A stretch of DNA of 64,000 nt. Origin: Crossaster papposus (Eukaryota; Echinodermata; Asteroidea; Velatida; Solasteridae). Below are positions 44,841 to 56,698 of the stretch, one piece after another (the stretch's first letter is position 1; every line of letters begins with the position of its first letter). The notes under the pieces were generated by a model. It was not told the origin of the DNA and did not search any database. It was given only the letters and a program-made list of their open reading frames with translations. The position numbers and the translations under genes were made by a program. The stretch spans positions 1,116,001 through 1,180,000 of the forward strand of contig JBAIAA010000251.1 in the NCBI GenBank assembly GCA_037893245.1. Direction: 5' to 3'.

Positions 44841-45579
44841 TTAGAATAAGCCTGCATCTGGAAGGATTTGTTCGACCACCTGCTTGACACGCTCTGCATT
44901 GGGTCCGATTTAATCAAGCCCAACCACTTGTATGTTTGGCAAATTCCCCATGTGAGCCTTAAGACTCTCCACTCCATGGGCACTAAATTCATTGCCAGGA
45001 AGACTAAGCCACCCAGAACTATCTAAAGTGAAGTAGCTGATCAAGTCAGGGATGTCATCATCATTCAATCCACTTGTATGTAACTGAAACCACGACAGGG
45101 GTGGAGCAAAGAGAGGCGCAACATTGGCAAGGCGACCATGAAGGTTGGTATCGGATAAAGTTATACTTTTCAAGTTACAACCGGTCAGTGCATTCCCTAG
45201 TCTCATGATGTCTTCAAACTTAAGTTTATGCAGGCAGACGTCTTTAATTTGCTTGCATACATGATGCAGGGACAAGGAGCGCAACACACGCTCATCTTCG
45301 AGGTCAGACATCTCATTAATCTCCAGTGAAAGATATAATTGATCACGAGACCTCTCATTCATAAATGTAAGTGTCTCTTCTGAGTTCAGCATCCCCTCAT
45401 TCTCATTTTTATACAACATGTAAGTGACCACAATTTTCCAAACTCCCTTCTCTGACTGAATATTACTACTCAATAGCATATCTTTCATCAGTTTCAGGTA
45501 TGTTGGCAATCTGTATACCTTTCTGATGTTAAGTTCGACTGCAATGTCATCACGCAGTAGACTAGTGATATCCCCCAGC
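44841..45579 (-). pseudogene. LRR half of NLR pseudogene
   Basis: Begins in phase with the upstream half at the duplicated CCCCCAGC. It has an acidic linker, then LRR-like units (LKSITLSDTNLHG, WFQLHTSGLNDDDIPDL, WLSLPGNEFSAHG). A TAA at 44910-44912 precedes another 22 in-frame codons (IGPNAERVKQVVEQILPDAG) before TAA at 44841. Confidence 0.8.
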
Positions 45580-46070
45580 CAGGGGCGTCAATCCCATTTC
45601 AAATGTGGGGGGGACATTACTGAAGTCAAGAATTATTAGAGGGGTTTAGCCTGCACATTATACAAACGTCAACGCGAGTGCACAAGAGATGTTGGCACGG
45701 CCAGCATATCATGCGGCCAGCATAATTATGACAAGCCCAGACGGCGAGCGTCTTCCTGCAAAGACCTAATATAAAGGGGCACTCTTGGAATCCTCGAAAA
45801 TCTCATGTTTTGGATTGTTTACTTATCCTATTTCAAATGTCTGGTTGAAAGGAAACCAACCTCATGTTTTACCGTTCTCGAGAAAACCCCGTGGTTTACA
45901 ACGGTGCGCAGTGGTCCCCTAACTCTAACACATACCTATTTACTCGATAACAAATTTAGACAAGGAGCAAAGTTGTGAAAGCCCTGTAAATAAGAATTTT
46001 GCTCAACACCTACTACATCCAAGGTTTGACTTCACAAATTTGGAAGAACATACCCTACTGAACACTGCTA

Positions 46071-46665
46071 GGTAGTATGTGGCTTCAAATTGTGGTATCA
46101 CTTTTTAAGAAAAACTTGGTTTTTGAGGGTAAAAAGTTGGCATTGTTCTTAATTTGGCACCAATTGTTAGTAAACAGTCTAGTCATATATTCATATAAAA
46201 AAAAAAAAAATGAAGCATTTTATTTTTTATATAGGCCTATCTTAATATCTTATATAAATTATCACAACTATCATTTAAATATTTTTTACATTTCATTTTT
46301 ATAAAGTACATACTAAAATGTGAAATAATTTTGAAATAAGAAAAAAGAAAACTTGTACGAGGCTACTTCCCAAGATTTTTTTTGATTTTTTTAATTTTTT
46401 TAAAGGTTATCTTTTAAAGGGGCGTGGCCACGCCCCTTTGTCTCCTTAGACCATAATTATTATTTTTTAGCCAATGAGGAACATTTGAGTCATGAACTCA
46501 TTAAACAGCATCATTTGCATGAACAAAAGTGATGTTTATATGCTTTCATTGTGTCAAACGTATCTTAAATTTGTGTTTTTATTATTTTTTATCAAATAAA
46601 TTTTTTTGTAATATTTTTTGATAGCAGCGCTAAATTTATACCACAATTTGAGTCCACATACTACC
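46071..46665. mobile_element. TA-flanked TIR element nested in the hAT element
   Basis: Tips GGTAGTATGTGGCTTCAAAT and its inverse (27 of 30 matching bases over the longer arm) are bounded by TA at 46069-46070 and 46666-46667. 595 bp, AT-rich, with a short GGGGCGTGGCCACGCCCC palindrome at about 46420. Mariner-like by duplication type only. Confidence 0.8.
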
Positions 46666-46827
46666 TAGAGATGTTCTACTAGGTCTATTCCACCAGATAA
46701 AGCAATCGAACCTTAGATGTAGTGAGAGTTGAGCACCCACTTTTTTTTTTGGTCCGTGCTCCTAGTCTAATTGTCAAGTCGAAAATTTAAACATAGATAA
46801 TTTGTTTAGGAATTAAAGTGCATTTAA

Positions 46828-47193
46828 AGGTAGGATATATACACCATTTGCAGATATCTAAAATATTTACTACCGAATTATTAAGAAATATCTTACTCAA
46901 TTGAAAGTAAATAATGATTCTAGACATTCAGCAAAAGGATTGCGCTAGATATCCTGTAATTATTACAAAAAAATTGAATTTTATAAAGAAACGGCGATCG
47001 CGAAAAAACTAATATAACATAAGAATAACGGCTCGACCCCGGTTGAAAACAAACGCTGTTTTTCGTGCTTTTCTCGGCATCCATGATTGTAAAACTTCGG
47101 AAAAGTCAGTTAAACGATATTTACTATGAAATACAACCCCCAAAACTACCCATTCGTGATAATTCAAGCAATTACCAATGGTGTAAACTACCT
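46828..47193. mobile_element. TTAA-type MITE nested in the hAT element
   Basis: Flanked by TTAA (46824-46827, 47194-47197); tips AGGTAGGATATATACACC and GGTGTAAACTACCT. Same family as 27914, 29265 and 51169. Confidence 0.8.
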
Positions 47194-48376
47194 TTAATAC
47201 TAGCTTGGTAATTTTAATTCTTACTTTTCTGGTGAAAATAATTCGCAAAAGATGTTATCCTTGGAAACTATTATTAGAAAACTATTTCCGCAAACGAAAT
47301 GGTGCAAAGGATTATGAATGTAGTTTAGAAACACAAGAAAACCTGGAATAATTCCCATCTGCATTTTTGTCGGTGTCCTGTAAAATTAATGAGATAAGGT
47401 TTTATCCGTTTACTTTTTAAATAAGTTACGGAGAAGTATCTTGAAAAGTATTTATCAAGTATTTTGAAAGTATTAAGCCCAGATTCAATCGGAGGTGCCG
47501 GTAGGCCCTATTTGTTTTATTCCACCGTCGAATTAATTCAAATAATAAATCCCAAGTCTTTGAACTTTGATTGACGGCCAACTGATAACAGTAGAAATTT
47601 CCACGAAGTTATTTGTTATTGTTATGGTAAAATGAATGAACAACCACTATTAAAATGCAAGGGAAATGTTCGGGCAAAGATCTCTTGCGCCGCGCATTTG
47701 GTCGTCTGCTACGCGTACTTAAACCTTTGTTTCGCGTCTTCGGCTTCGGTTCGCCTGCGACTTCGGAATCACTGAGAAGTAAATACAAATGAAGGAAATA
47801 GAAATATCCGACTTTTGTACAGGTTCATATCAACTGATTGAATGTTTCTGAAGCACAACATGCACCAGAATGTGGCTGGAGTTCTCGCAGTAGCCTAAAA
47901 TCCCCTTGATCCTAAGACGAAGACAAATCCGAACCCAGAGATTAAAAAAGCCCTAAAAGTGCGCCCCAAGATTTTAATACTTATACTGCGATTTGATTGA
48001 TTGTCAGCTTTGCGAAGGTTCGCTAGAGTTAATTTAAGTTGAACACGATCGATCAAGCACAGCCAATGGCACACGCACTTCACTGAACTTTTGTAAACAC
48101 AAAACTTTCTCAAACTAGGCTACAACTTTACCAAAAACACAGATTTCAACCACAACCGAAGTCCACACACAGCCTACATGATACAGTATGAATATGGCTG
48201 CAAAACATATGGTCCGCTATTCTTGACAGTTTCCGCTACAGTACATATTGCCCTATTATGAGATACACGAGTTCAAAAACATGGGGGGGACATTTGATAT
48301 TGTGTCCCCCACCCTTCAAAATATGGGGGGGACGTGTCCCCCTGTCGCCCCCAGGATTGACGCCCATGCCCCCAGC

Positions 48377-49946
48377 AACGCCAAGTCTTCGTGGGGTGTG
48401 TAGTATACCTCCAAGCGTTCAAGTTCTAGTGGCGGCTGAGAGAGAGACTGCAAGTAATAGCGCATCGCTAAGAGGTCCTCTTGACCATCACATTTCACGT
48501 GAGTGTGTTAGTCTAACTTATCAGCCATTTCGTCAGAACCAGACTCAAACAACAACACGCGCACCATTTGCTGCAGTTCGACCTCCGAGTCCCAGGCAAG
48601 CCAGTTTTGTTTTTGTACGTGCCCCAGGATGATCCCAGTAGCCGGAGACTCCGATAATATACCGCATGCGAACCGGAGCAGATATTCCATTGAAAGAATA
48701 TTACCTACGTTGATCTGCTTCAACCTCACACGAAACCCCTTTTTGTCTTATTCATACAAGTGGGCGAAGTAGTAGAAGGTCTTGTGGAGAAACGTCACTA
48801 TTTTTGTCCTGTCAAAGTTGCTACTGGTGTAACTTTCTAGTTGTATGAAGCCACTCTCTCCAGATGCAGATGTGTTTAAGACAGATTCACCGGCACCAAA
48901 CTCCAACACCAACTGGCTTTCACCGTCAAATAATGCTTCAAATGCAGCCTTGCCAAGATGTTTGAGTTCGGAATCCAACTTCTTCTCGCAATTTTCGTGT
49001 TCTTGACAGCGGCGCTGTGCAAGAACCTTGGTGAAACTTGTGTACAGTGTCGTTACACGGTCATCAGATAACTCACCGTCGTTACTGAAAACCACGCACA
49101 TGATCTGGCAGAGAATTGGAATGTGCGCCATATTCTTCCAAACGCTCTTTCTGTTTAAGCATGCAATTAATCTTCTCGCTTCATTTGTGTTATCCCCTGT
49201 TAAATGCTTCTGGATATACTCATTGGCGCCTTCAGTGGTGAACCCCGATGTATGGATAAGAGCAAATGTCTGGTTGTCATTCCGAAGACTTTCCACCATA
49301 TGTGGCCGTGTAGCTACCAAGACACGACTGTCTTGTAAAACGTGTTTATGCAATACGTTGTAGAGACATAATGTGTCATTCTCTGTGTTCTCCTTAGAAT
49401 CAAGCAAACCAGGTCGAAGTTCGTCCAAACCGTCAAATAAGAACACACATTCTTTCTGATTGCCAGTAATTACCTTAATCAAATCTCTGCGCGCCAGTCG
49501 TCTATCTAGCGGAAAACATTGGTCTAAAATTGCGTCAATGACGCATGGGGTTTTTACGTGCTTTAACTCGAGAAAGAATAAAAGCCTGAAACTGTGCAAT
49601 ATCTCACGTTTTGCCCAAGTGTCTACGATTTTTTTGAAAAGGGTTGATTTGCCATGTCCAGCTCCACCTGAGAGAATAATTAACAACTCCCTAATCTTTT
49701 CCGCATTTAACAAGTCATACACGGACTCTAATGGTTTGGTTTTAGCTCTATCGATTACTAATTTCCCCAGTTTTTTCTTGAGCACCTCCGTGTAATCATC
49801 TTGACACAGAAGTAGCTCGGTGTAAAACTCGTCAACTTCCACACGATGGAGGGGATCGGTGGAGCAGGTGGGATGTTTGGAGACGCAATCTCGGGTCTTG
49901 TAAGTCGTTTTCAGCTGTTTCTGACATGATTTCAGATTCCACGTTC
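48377..49946 (-). pseudogene. NACHT-containing half of NLR pseudogene
   Basis: Includes NACHT and the adjacent helical regions, ending PHEDLALLG at the hAT insertion. Two in-frame TAA codons (48748-48750 after HLYE, 48508-48510 after DKLD) follow the ATPase. Catalytic Walker motifs look intact, implying recent inactivation. The longest uninterrupted piece (49842-48751) starts at GTG, so true translation start lies upstream. Confidence 0.85.
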
Positions 49947-50088
49947 CTGTCGCATTAAGAAAAGGTTTGTATCTTGTTACACAAGATGCGCCTCACATAA
50001 AATGACTTTGGCATTTCAAGGGAAGACTCAGAATGCAGTTTATATTACGCGTAAGTAACTCTGTTTTCAAGGGTGATCCTTTCTCTGA

Positions 50089-50792
50089 AGCCCCTTTCAC
50101 ACTGCAGAGCCAATCCCCGGGAAATAAATCCCCGGAAAATTCCCGAGGATGTTTTACCCCACCAACACCCCTGCAACCGTTCACACTAGACCCATTTGGT
50201 AACTCCCGGGAACACTATTTCGCGGGAATATGCACGGTCGTTTCACACTGGCCATCAAACTCCGGGAAATGTGTAAACTGAGGGCGCACATCAGGAAGTT
50301 CCCAAATGAATTGTGGGCGGAAGTTTAATCCCACAATGCCGCGCCCCACACTCTTGTTCACGACACTTCTTTTATTAAATATTAAAACCATTCATTTAGC
50401 TCATATTCTTTAAAATTAAACTATTTGTATAATTTTCAAACGTTATTATTTGTCATTGTACTTAACTGTAAATATATTTACAAGTTTGAAAGGTACTGCA
50501 TTACAATACTATTTGCGTTATTTGTGACCCTGTGACCTTTCGAGATTACCCGTGAACGCAAAAAGGTGGGGTAAGTTTGAACCCTGCGACGTTCACACTT
50601 GTTGCTTTTCCCCGGGAAAAAACGTTAAACCCCGGGGATTTCTCCTTTAACCCTACTCCCAAGCAGGGGTAAATATTTCCCGGGGAAAAGCAGTTTCCTC
50701 GGGATTTCTTTGGTTGTGTGAACAGACCGACCGAAATTCCCCGGCAATTTTCCGGGGAATTGCCGGGTAAATCGTCCAGTGTGAAAGGAGCT
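50089..50792. mobile_element. Harbinger-like MITE rich in CCCGGGAA words
   Basis: Tips AGCCCCTTTCACACTG and CAGTGTGAAAGGAGCT are inverted; flanks TGA (50086-50088) and TAA (50793-50795) are compatible with a 3-bp duplication. The interior is dense in CCCCGGGAAA-like words in both orientations. Confidence 0.75.
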
Positions 50793-51225
50793 TAAATGGT
50801 ATGGCTGTTGTTATGTCAATGGGCCAGCGGTAGGATGATTCCTAGCTGCCATGTATATGCAGACCGGTGCATACATCATTAGGATACACCATTTGCAGTT
50901 ATCGAAAATATTTACTACCGAATTATTAAGAAATACATTAGAAAATGAATTAAGGGGTAAATATTTCCCGGGGAAAAGCAGTTTCCCGGGGATTTCTTTG
51001 GTAGTGTAAACAGACCGACCGAAATTCCCCGGCAATTTCCAGGGGAATCGCCGGGGAAATCGTTCAGTGTGAAAGGGGCTTAAATGGTATGGCTGTTGTT
51101 ATGTCACTGGGCCAGCGGTAGGATGATTCCTAGCTGCCATGTATATGCAGACCGGTGCATACATCATTAGGATACACCAATTGCAGTTATCAAAAATATT
51201 TACTACCGAATTATTAAGAAATATC
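50650..51225. repeat. Tandem duplication of about 290 bp
   Basis: AGGGGTAAATATTTCCCGGG through GGATACACCATTTGCAGTTA (50650-50935, landmarks quoted) is repeated at 50953-51225 with few changes. The unit spans the right end of the Harbinger-like MITE and the left part of a TTAA-type MITE. Confidence 0.85.
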
Positions 51226-51519
51226 TTACTTATTTTAAAGTAAATAATGATTCTAGGCATCCAGCAAAATGATTGCGCTAGACATCCTTTAATTATTCTG
51301 AAAAACAACATTTTATAAAGGTGTACGGCGATCGCGAAAAAAACACAAATAACTGCACGACGCCGGTTAAAAAAACAAACGCTGTTGTTCGTGCTTTTCG
51401 AGGCATCCATGGTTGTAAAACTTCGGAGAGGTAAGTTAAACGATATTTACTATAACATACAACATCAAAATCCACCCAATCATGATAATTCAAGCAATTA
51501 CTAATGGTGTATTCTACCT
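51169..51519. mobile_element. TTAA-type MITE, left tip lost
   Basis: The right end CTAATGGTGTATTCTACCT is followed by TTAA (51520-51523). The left tip begins directly at AGGATACACC after the duplicated unit. Internal sequence matches 46828-47193. Confidence 0.75.
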
Positions 51520-51539
51520 TTAAAATACTACCTTTTAAA

Positions 51540-53110
51540 AGTTAGTGACACGAATGAATGAGGCTTGGCTAGAGGCTTATATTTCTCACGGTCGGTCTAA
51601 TGAATGGTGGATGAACTTAAAGGAAACGTATACGTTTGGTAATTACTCCAAAAATGTATGGCAATACAAAATTACTTGGTAAGTGGTACAGCAGCTTTGA
51701 ATAGTATAATGCATTTTTAGAAACTTTTCACTTCGAAGTACTGCGGTTATGAAAAAGGATATTACTTTTTATCCCCAAAATGTTGAATCTGAGAAGCGTT
51801 ACTGCAGTGACGTTTCCATATTGTGTATTCCAATGCAGATTATTCTTCCTGCGTGGATTAGGTCACAGCTATAGCAGCCCGTCACTTGTTAGGACCATTA
51901 TTAAAGTAGTGACACCAGTTCTCGACTGATGATGAATTTCAAGATGATATAGCACCCCCGCTTATAGTGGTACGGTCGGCATGCACTATTTTTCAAAATC
52001 AAAGTGTCTGATGCAGCTTGCGGAATAGACCTTGAAATTTCACTTTTCATTCAAATTGTATGTAAATCTTAGTACCACAATCTATTCTTATTCGTCGATG
52101 TGTACTTGCATCTCAGATGGCTTCTCGAGTACCTTTGTGGCCGTTTTTAGGGTGAAATCGGATGTTTTGGGCAAACATTAGTCCGAGTAACTTGGACCCA
52201 AAAAATCACCTTTTTCAACATGTGGACATGTCGGGTGATATCCAAGCAAGAGCCCTTTGGATCGCTGTACAGAATGTCTGCACATCAATCCCCCATGACC
52301 TCCCACACGTATCCCCCAAAATGTCACGGAAAACGGCCACTTACAAAAATGCTGCTTGTCCCCAGTAGGTACTAAGGATCAAGGAAGACACTAACAGTAT
52401 CAGTGTGTTCTTACCTTTCAAAAAAGTGAGAAAATCAGGCCTCAAAATGTGGAGCAATGTTCGCCGATTCAAATGCACATAATTATAGCCATTGTTGAGC
52501 AAAGTCTACGGCTGTTACCTGTTTCGTGCACTGTGCTGTAGTGGATGGCTAAAAATACTAGTTGAGTACACCCTACACACCGTCCAAAACATGTTTCTTT
52601 GACCTATACATACATCAAAGATACACGTCTTTTATAAAAACGAACTTTCTCCATACTGAACAGGCACCTTTTTACCTTTGACGTTGCCTTTTCAACTCCA
52701 AATAAAATAGTGAAAGAAAAAGTTCCTAACCGCAGTTTCATAATCATATACACAGGCCAAGCTTAAGGGCGCCGCCATTACTAAAACTATTCGCGCCTCG
52801 ACTTTTGAGGGCGCTACACATAATTTTTGTCAAAAATCGCGTCCAAAAGCGACAAATCTATTATTATATATTTTTTTTCTATTTTTTTTTCAAGACCCAT
52901 TTTTACTGTGTTTGTTTTTGTACCAACTTGTATCTCACCGAAATTTCGCGACGATTTTCTCTCCACTGATGTTCACTCCGAACCGTTGAGGGTGTCTGAC
53001 CCTAGTGCGCGGGATAGCCGGGCTAGATAGCCCCTTCGCTGGACTCTAAGCAGAGGGTGGCTGACCCTGGTGCGCTGGATAGCCGGGCTAGCCCTTTCGC
53101 TGGACTCTGT
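51540..53110. other. Intergenic DNA
   Basis: No supported gene. Immediately before the inverted-repeat segment two imperfect 65-bp tandem copies (GAGGGTGTCTGACCCTAGTG at 52989 and GAGGGTGGCTGACCCTGGTG at 53054) are present. Confidence 0.4.
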
Positions 53111-53148
53111 TACTCGGACACTCTCGATAGAAGTGACATTTAATTGAT

Positions 53149-53184
53149 TGTACACGAACCATCGGTACCGATGGTTCGTGTACA
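53149..53184. repeat. 36-bp perfect palindrome inside left inverted arm
   Basis: TGTACACGAACCATCGGT is followed by its exact reverse complement. The equivalent in the right arm has two mismatches. It could extrude a cruciform or bind a dimeric protein. Confidence 0.9.
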
Positions 53185-54103
53185 AATCAGAATGGGCCAA
53201 TAAGAAAACAGCGCCCATAGTTTGTGCGCTAACAGATATAGCCAATAAGAGAGCACACAATCTCCAACGAACCCTGACCATTGCAGCGCTAAACCTCGAG
53301 AATTACGCAACTGTATATAAACAGCAGATGGCTTATACGACTGCGCTGTGAGCGCGCTGTTTAGTAATTCACAAACATGTACTGACCTTCTAGCTTCAAG
53401 ACTGTGGTTTGGCGCTGGTGTCCTTGTCATTTGACTCTCTGAACACCTATAGCGTTAACTTACACTGTAAAGCGGACAGGTATACTTATGTTTTATAGTT
53501 TGTAATCGAGTTGGACGGCAAACTAAGAAAACGATGTTTTAAACGTTATGCTGTCATCATTTCCTTTCTGGCAAGAGAATCGGTGCTTAATAATTACCAC
53601 ATCAATAATACAACTTTTATTGACTGCGACAAAGCTCTTGTTTATCTGGGACACGATAATAGAAGAAAATCAAAGGTTGGGACCAATTCGAAAAGTTTCT
53701 TTATTCTAAACAAGGACTGAATGTTCCAAATTACTTTATAAAATCTGGTAATTACATATGAAAGCTTTGAACGAAAAGGTCAAGACAGAAACTCGGAGAA
53801 TAATTGCGTGGCTAAGAGAACAATGTGAGACCCTCGAGGGGAGGGTTTCTTCCCGTTGATAATGGGGTCGATGGTGAACATGAATATAACAATGCTAGAG
53901 TCAGACATGAAGACGAAATCCGAGTGATGAAGATACTGAGGTTGACCATGACATACTAGGTCATAGTGTACAATATGAAGACGGATGAGGTAGAAATAAA
54001 TGAAGCTGGCCACTTTGAACAAAATGGGCAAAATTACGCCGAGAGGCACGTACTCTTTCGTCCGTGACATTAGAGCTAGAGCGAGAAGCAAAGTCTCCAG
54101 AAC

Positions 54104-54349
54104 ATGGGCGGACAAAAGCCTATTCCTATTCTTTTAGAAAACGGGTCTATACTTACAAGAGAAGGAAATTCGCTAATATTGCAACAACGGTGCACAACGG
54201 GGGAAAAGAAGACAGTTTGTTTGGATTTGGCGATGAGCATCACAGAAAATACACAACGGATGGGGGCCGTAGACCCACGATGGAACGACAAACTTTGCAC
54301 TGATGATGTCATAGATATTTTGAAAAACATGTCAGTAAAATCGAATTGA
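54104..54349 (+). CDS. Unrecognised ORF in the 4.15-kb segment
   Basis: 81 residues beginning MGGQKPIPILLENGSILTRE. Hydrophilic, no domain known to me. Overlapped by another ORF in a different frame (54064-54303). Could be one exon of an element protein with 53511-53720 (MDGKLRKRCFKRYAVIISFL) and 55208-55429 (FLETDKSEIFHFIDTL). Splicing was not resolved. Confidence 0.25.
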   Translation: MGGQKPIPILLENGSILTREGNSLILQQRCTTGEKKTVCLDLAMSITENTQRMGAVDPRWNDKLCTDDVIDILKNMSVKSN

Positions 54350-54403
54350 AGTAAAATTAGCTTGTACGAAGAAGTGTAAAATGTTTCCGTATGTCAGCTG
54401 AAA

Positions 54404-55125
54404 GTAAAGTCAAAACATACTGCAAATTTGCGCCCGCACCCCTCTTTTGCTTTCTCGCACCCCTTTTTGCTCTTGCCAACAGTAAAGTCAAAACATACTG
54501 CACATTTGCGCTCGCACCCCTCTTTTGCTTTCTCGCATCCCTTTTTGCTCTTGCCAACAGTAAAGTCAAAACATACTGCAAATTTGCGCCCGCACCCCTC
54601 TTTTGCTTTCTCGCACCCCTTTTTTGCTCTTGCCAACAGTGAAGTCATAACATACTGCAAATTTGCGCTCGCACCCCTCTTTTGCTTTCTTGCACCCCTG
54701 GCCTTGTTGCTCTTGTCAACAGTAAAGTCATAACATACTGCAAATTTGCGCCCGCCCCCTTCTTTTGCTTTCTCGCACCCCTTTTTCTCCGAGTGCCAAC
54801 ATTGAAGTCAAAATATACTGCGAATTTGCGCCCGCACCCCTCTTTTGCTTTCTCGCACCCCTTTTTGCTCTTGCCGACAGTAAAGCCAAAACATACTGCA
54901 CATTTGCGCTCGCACCCCTCTTTTGCTTTCTCGCACCCCTTTTTCTCCGAGTGCCAACAGTGAAGTAAAAACATACTGCAAATTTGCGCTCGCACCCCTC
55001 TTTTGCTTTTTCGCACCCCTTTTTGCTCTTGCCAACAGTAAAGTCATAACATACTGCAAATTTGCGCTCGCACCCCTTTTTTGCTTTTTCGCACCCCTTT
55101 TTGCTCTTGTCAACAGTAAATTCGC
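54404..55125. repeat. 78-bp satellite, about nine units
   Basis: Units contain AACATACTGCAAATTTGCGC and CTCTTTTGCTTTCTCGCACC (quoted separately), with length 78 bp or variants of 79-84. Because 78 is divisible by three, several frames stay open on both strands. These are treated as satellite artefacts. Confidence 0.95.
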
Positions 55126-55207
55126 ACAACAATAATAACTTTGAACTTACGGATCACACCAAATTAAATGAGGTGACACATATATATATATATGGGCGAG
55201 CTGCATT

Positions 55208-55756
55208 GTGAGCTGTGGCGATTTTCTGGAAACAGATAAAAGTGAAATATTCCATTTTATCGATACACTAACAAACCAAGAAAATGAAGAGTGTGAAGCA
55301 TCTGGGCATATTATCCGGCGCATTGGTGACAGAAAAATCCTTCAATCCCGAAGAATTTCCCGAATCTTAGAAGCCCCTAAACAGGCAGGTGTTGGCTATA
55401 AATTCCGTTTGGCGAAAACGTATTCGTAGTACTCAACTTGCCGCCGAAGAAAGCATGAGACAGCAAGAAAAGTGAGTTGCAGAGACATCGAGCAGCGACG
55501 CTCTACATATTGAAGAGAACCATTGGGAAACAACTAGAAAAAGGCTTGGCGGGAACAAAAAGACTTGTGAAACTTGAGCATCCCTTATGACAATCGGGTA
55601 GATGAAGACATATTTGGGTTAAACGCACAGAATAGTTTCCGAAAAGAATACTCTCCAGAAAGCTTTGCTGCCCTAGATCGTTTACTAGGGAAACAGTGGG
55701 ACTGCAAGACATCAAAAGGCACTGACAGATACGCATACATTCCAATTAGGTTTTAG
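55208..55756 (+). CDS. Unrecognised ORF pair downstream of satellite
   Basis: Two open stretches, 55208-55429 (DFLETDKSEIFHFIDTLTNQ) and 55574-55756 (FGLNAQNSFRKEYSPESFAA), separated by stops. Composition is protein-like, with charged helices, but I do not recognise a family. Confidence 0.25.
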
Positions 55757-55919
55757 GCTAATTTCTATGACACAAGAAATTGAAATTATTATTTTTCGCA
55801 GTCATCGCTAAACTGGCGTGCAGGAGGACACCCTACGTCAAACAGTACACCGTGACGCCAGTAACCTGTTGGAAACCGAGTGTGTCTTGTTCACATTGTC
55901 TGTACTAACTGCATGTAAC

Positions 55920-55961
55920 AATGGAGGAATAATCATGGAGGTTCCTTCTTATTCCTCCATG
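55920..55961. mobile_element. Tiny palindromic insertion, 42 bp
   Basis: Arms ATGGAGGAATAA and TTATTCCTCCAT enclose a loop that itself repeats CATGGAGG. Flanks ATGTAAC (55913-55919) and GTATAAC (55962-55968) match at 5 of 7. Confidence 0.6.
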
Positions 55962-56474
55962 GTATAACGTACTATACTATATGATTTCTTATATCAAGAT
56001 TTATTCTCCTTGTATATGGGGGAGTTAAATGCCCGATGAAGGACAACAGCTGTAAAACAATACTATCGCTGGACGTTAAGAGGACCTGTTGGGCATGGCG
56101 TATATTCTCATGAAGATTTTCACAAATTTAACAACTAATGTAACATTTGTTTTTGTCAAGTATACTATCAAGCTTTAAATGGTTGAAAATGGTGCACGAA
56201 CAATTTAATAGGAGTATTTAATTGTGGAACTATTACCTATAGTAATAGATGCCTTATGCATACTCTTACACGTAAGTATCCACCTGTGGTTTGACAGAAT
56301 AATTGTCCGATAACCAGATACCGATACATGAGTTGTGTACAAAAATAAACAATGAAATCTTTGTATGAAAAAGACCCGTTTTTTAGAAGGCATATTATAA
56401 ATGCTTGAAAAATTGAGCCAAATACACATTGAATATAGTGAATAAAAGGAAGCTTACTTCTGTGTTGGTTATAT

Positions 56475-56501
56475 CATGGAAGAATAAGAAGGCCCTCCAT
56501 G
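56475..56501. mobile_element. Tiny palindromic insertion, 27 bp
   Basis: CATGGAAGAATAAGAAGG then CCCTCCATG; an imperfect palindrome with the same ends as the copy at 6572. Flanked by exact GTTATAT on both sides (56468-56474, 56502-56508). Confidence 0.7.
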
Positions 56502-56670
56502 GTTATATTGCATGGTTATTGTATTCCCAGAATCTCAGGAATTTGTTTCAGTTATTCAAAGGGATATATGTTATGTATTAAACAAGGTTCGTTTTGCCTT
56601 ATCATTTAATTCGTGCATGGCATTCTGTTTAATTAGCCTGCGACAAGGATTGATGTCTCATTTGTTTATT

Positions 56671-56698
56671 CACGGAGGAACCTTTTTATTAGTCCATG
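56671..56698. mobile_element. Tiny palindrome, degenerate, 28 bp
   Basis: CACGGAGGAACC and TTAGTCCATG tips; flanks GTTTATT (56664-56670) and GTTTAAT (56699-56705), six of seven matching. Confidence 0.45.

Larger units (their letters stand above)
45580..48368. mobile_element. 2.8-kb hAT-type non-autonomous element in NLR pseudogene
   Basis: Ends CAGGGGCGTCAATCC (45580) and GGATTGACGCCCATG (to 48368) are inverted and flanked by the exact 8-bp duplication CCCCCAGC (45572-45579, 48369-48376). Excision restores the NLR frame. Subterminal GTGGGGGGGACA-type words occur at both ends. It carries two nested MITEs and no recognised transposase. Confidence 0.9.
44841..49946 (-). pseudogene. NACHT-LRR (NOD-like receptor) pseudogene with hAT insertion
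   Basis: On the minus strand a likely exon opens at 49946 after TTTTCTTAATGCGACAG. A Cys-rich lead segment (SCQKQLKTTYKTRDC) precedes a NACHT NTPase: Walker A GGAGHGKST (near 49665), Walker B VFLFDGLDEL (near 49435), and RVLVATRP (near 49320). A winged/superhelical region with FLHKTF and NILSMEYLLRFACG follows, then leucine-rich repeats to TAA at 44841. The frame is uninterrupted by indels over about 769 codons if the 2.8-kb hAT and one duplication copy are removed. TAA codons occur at 48748, 48508 and 44910. Such cytoplasmic receptors sense microbial products. An N-terminal death-fold exon is not seen. Confidence 0.85.

Noticed and set aside
49028-49795. Plus-strand ORFs of 111 codons
   Set aside because: Antisense shadows of the NACHT coding region.
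54394-55132. Many long ORFs rich in KGCEKAKEGC or FCFLAPLF repeats
   Set aside because: All are frames of the 78-bp satellite on both strands; not genes.
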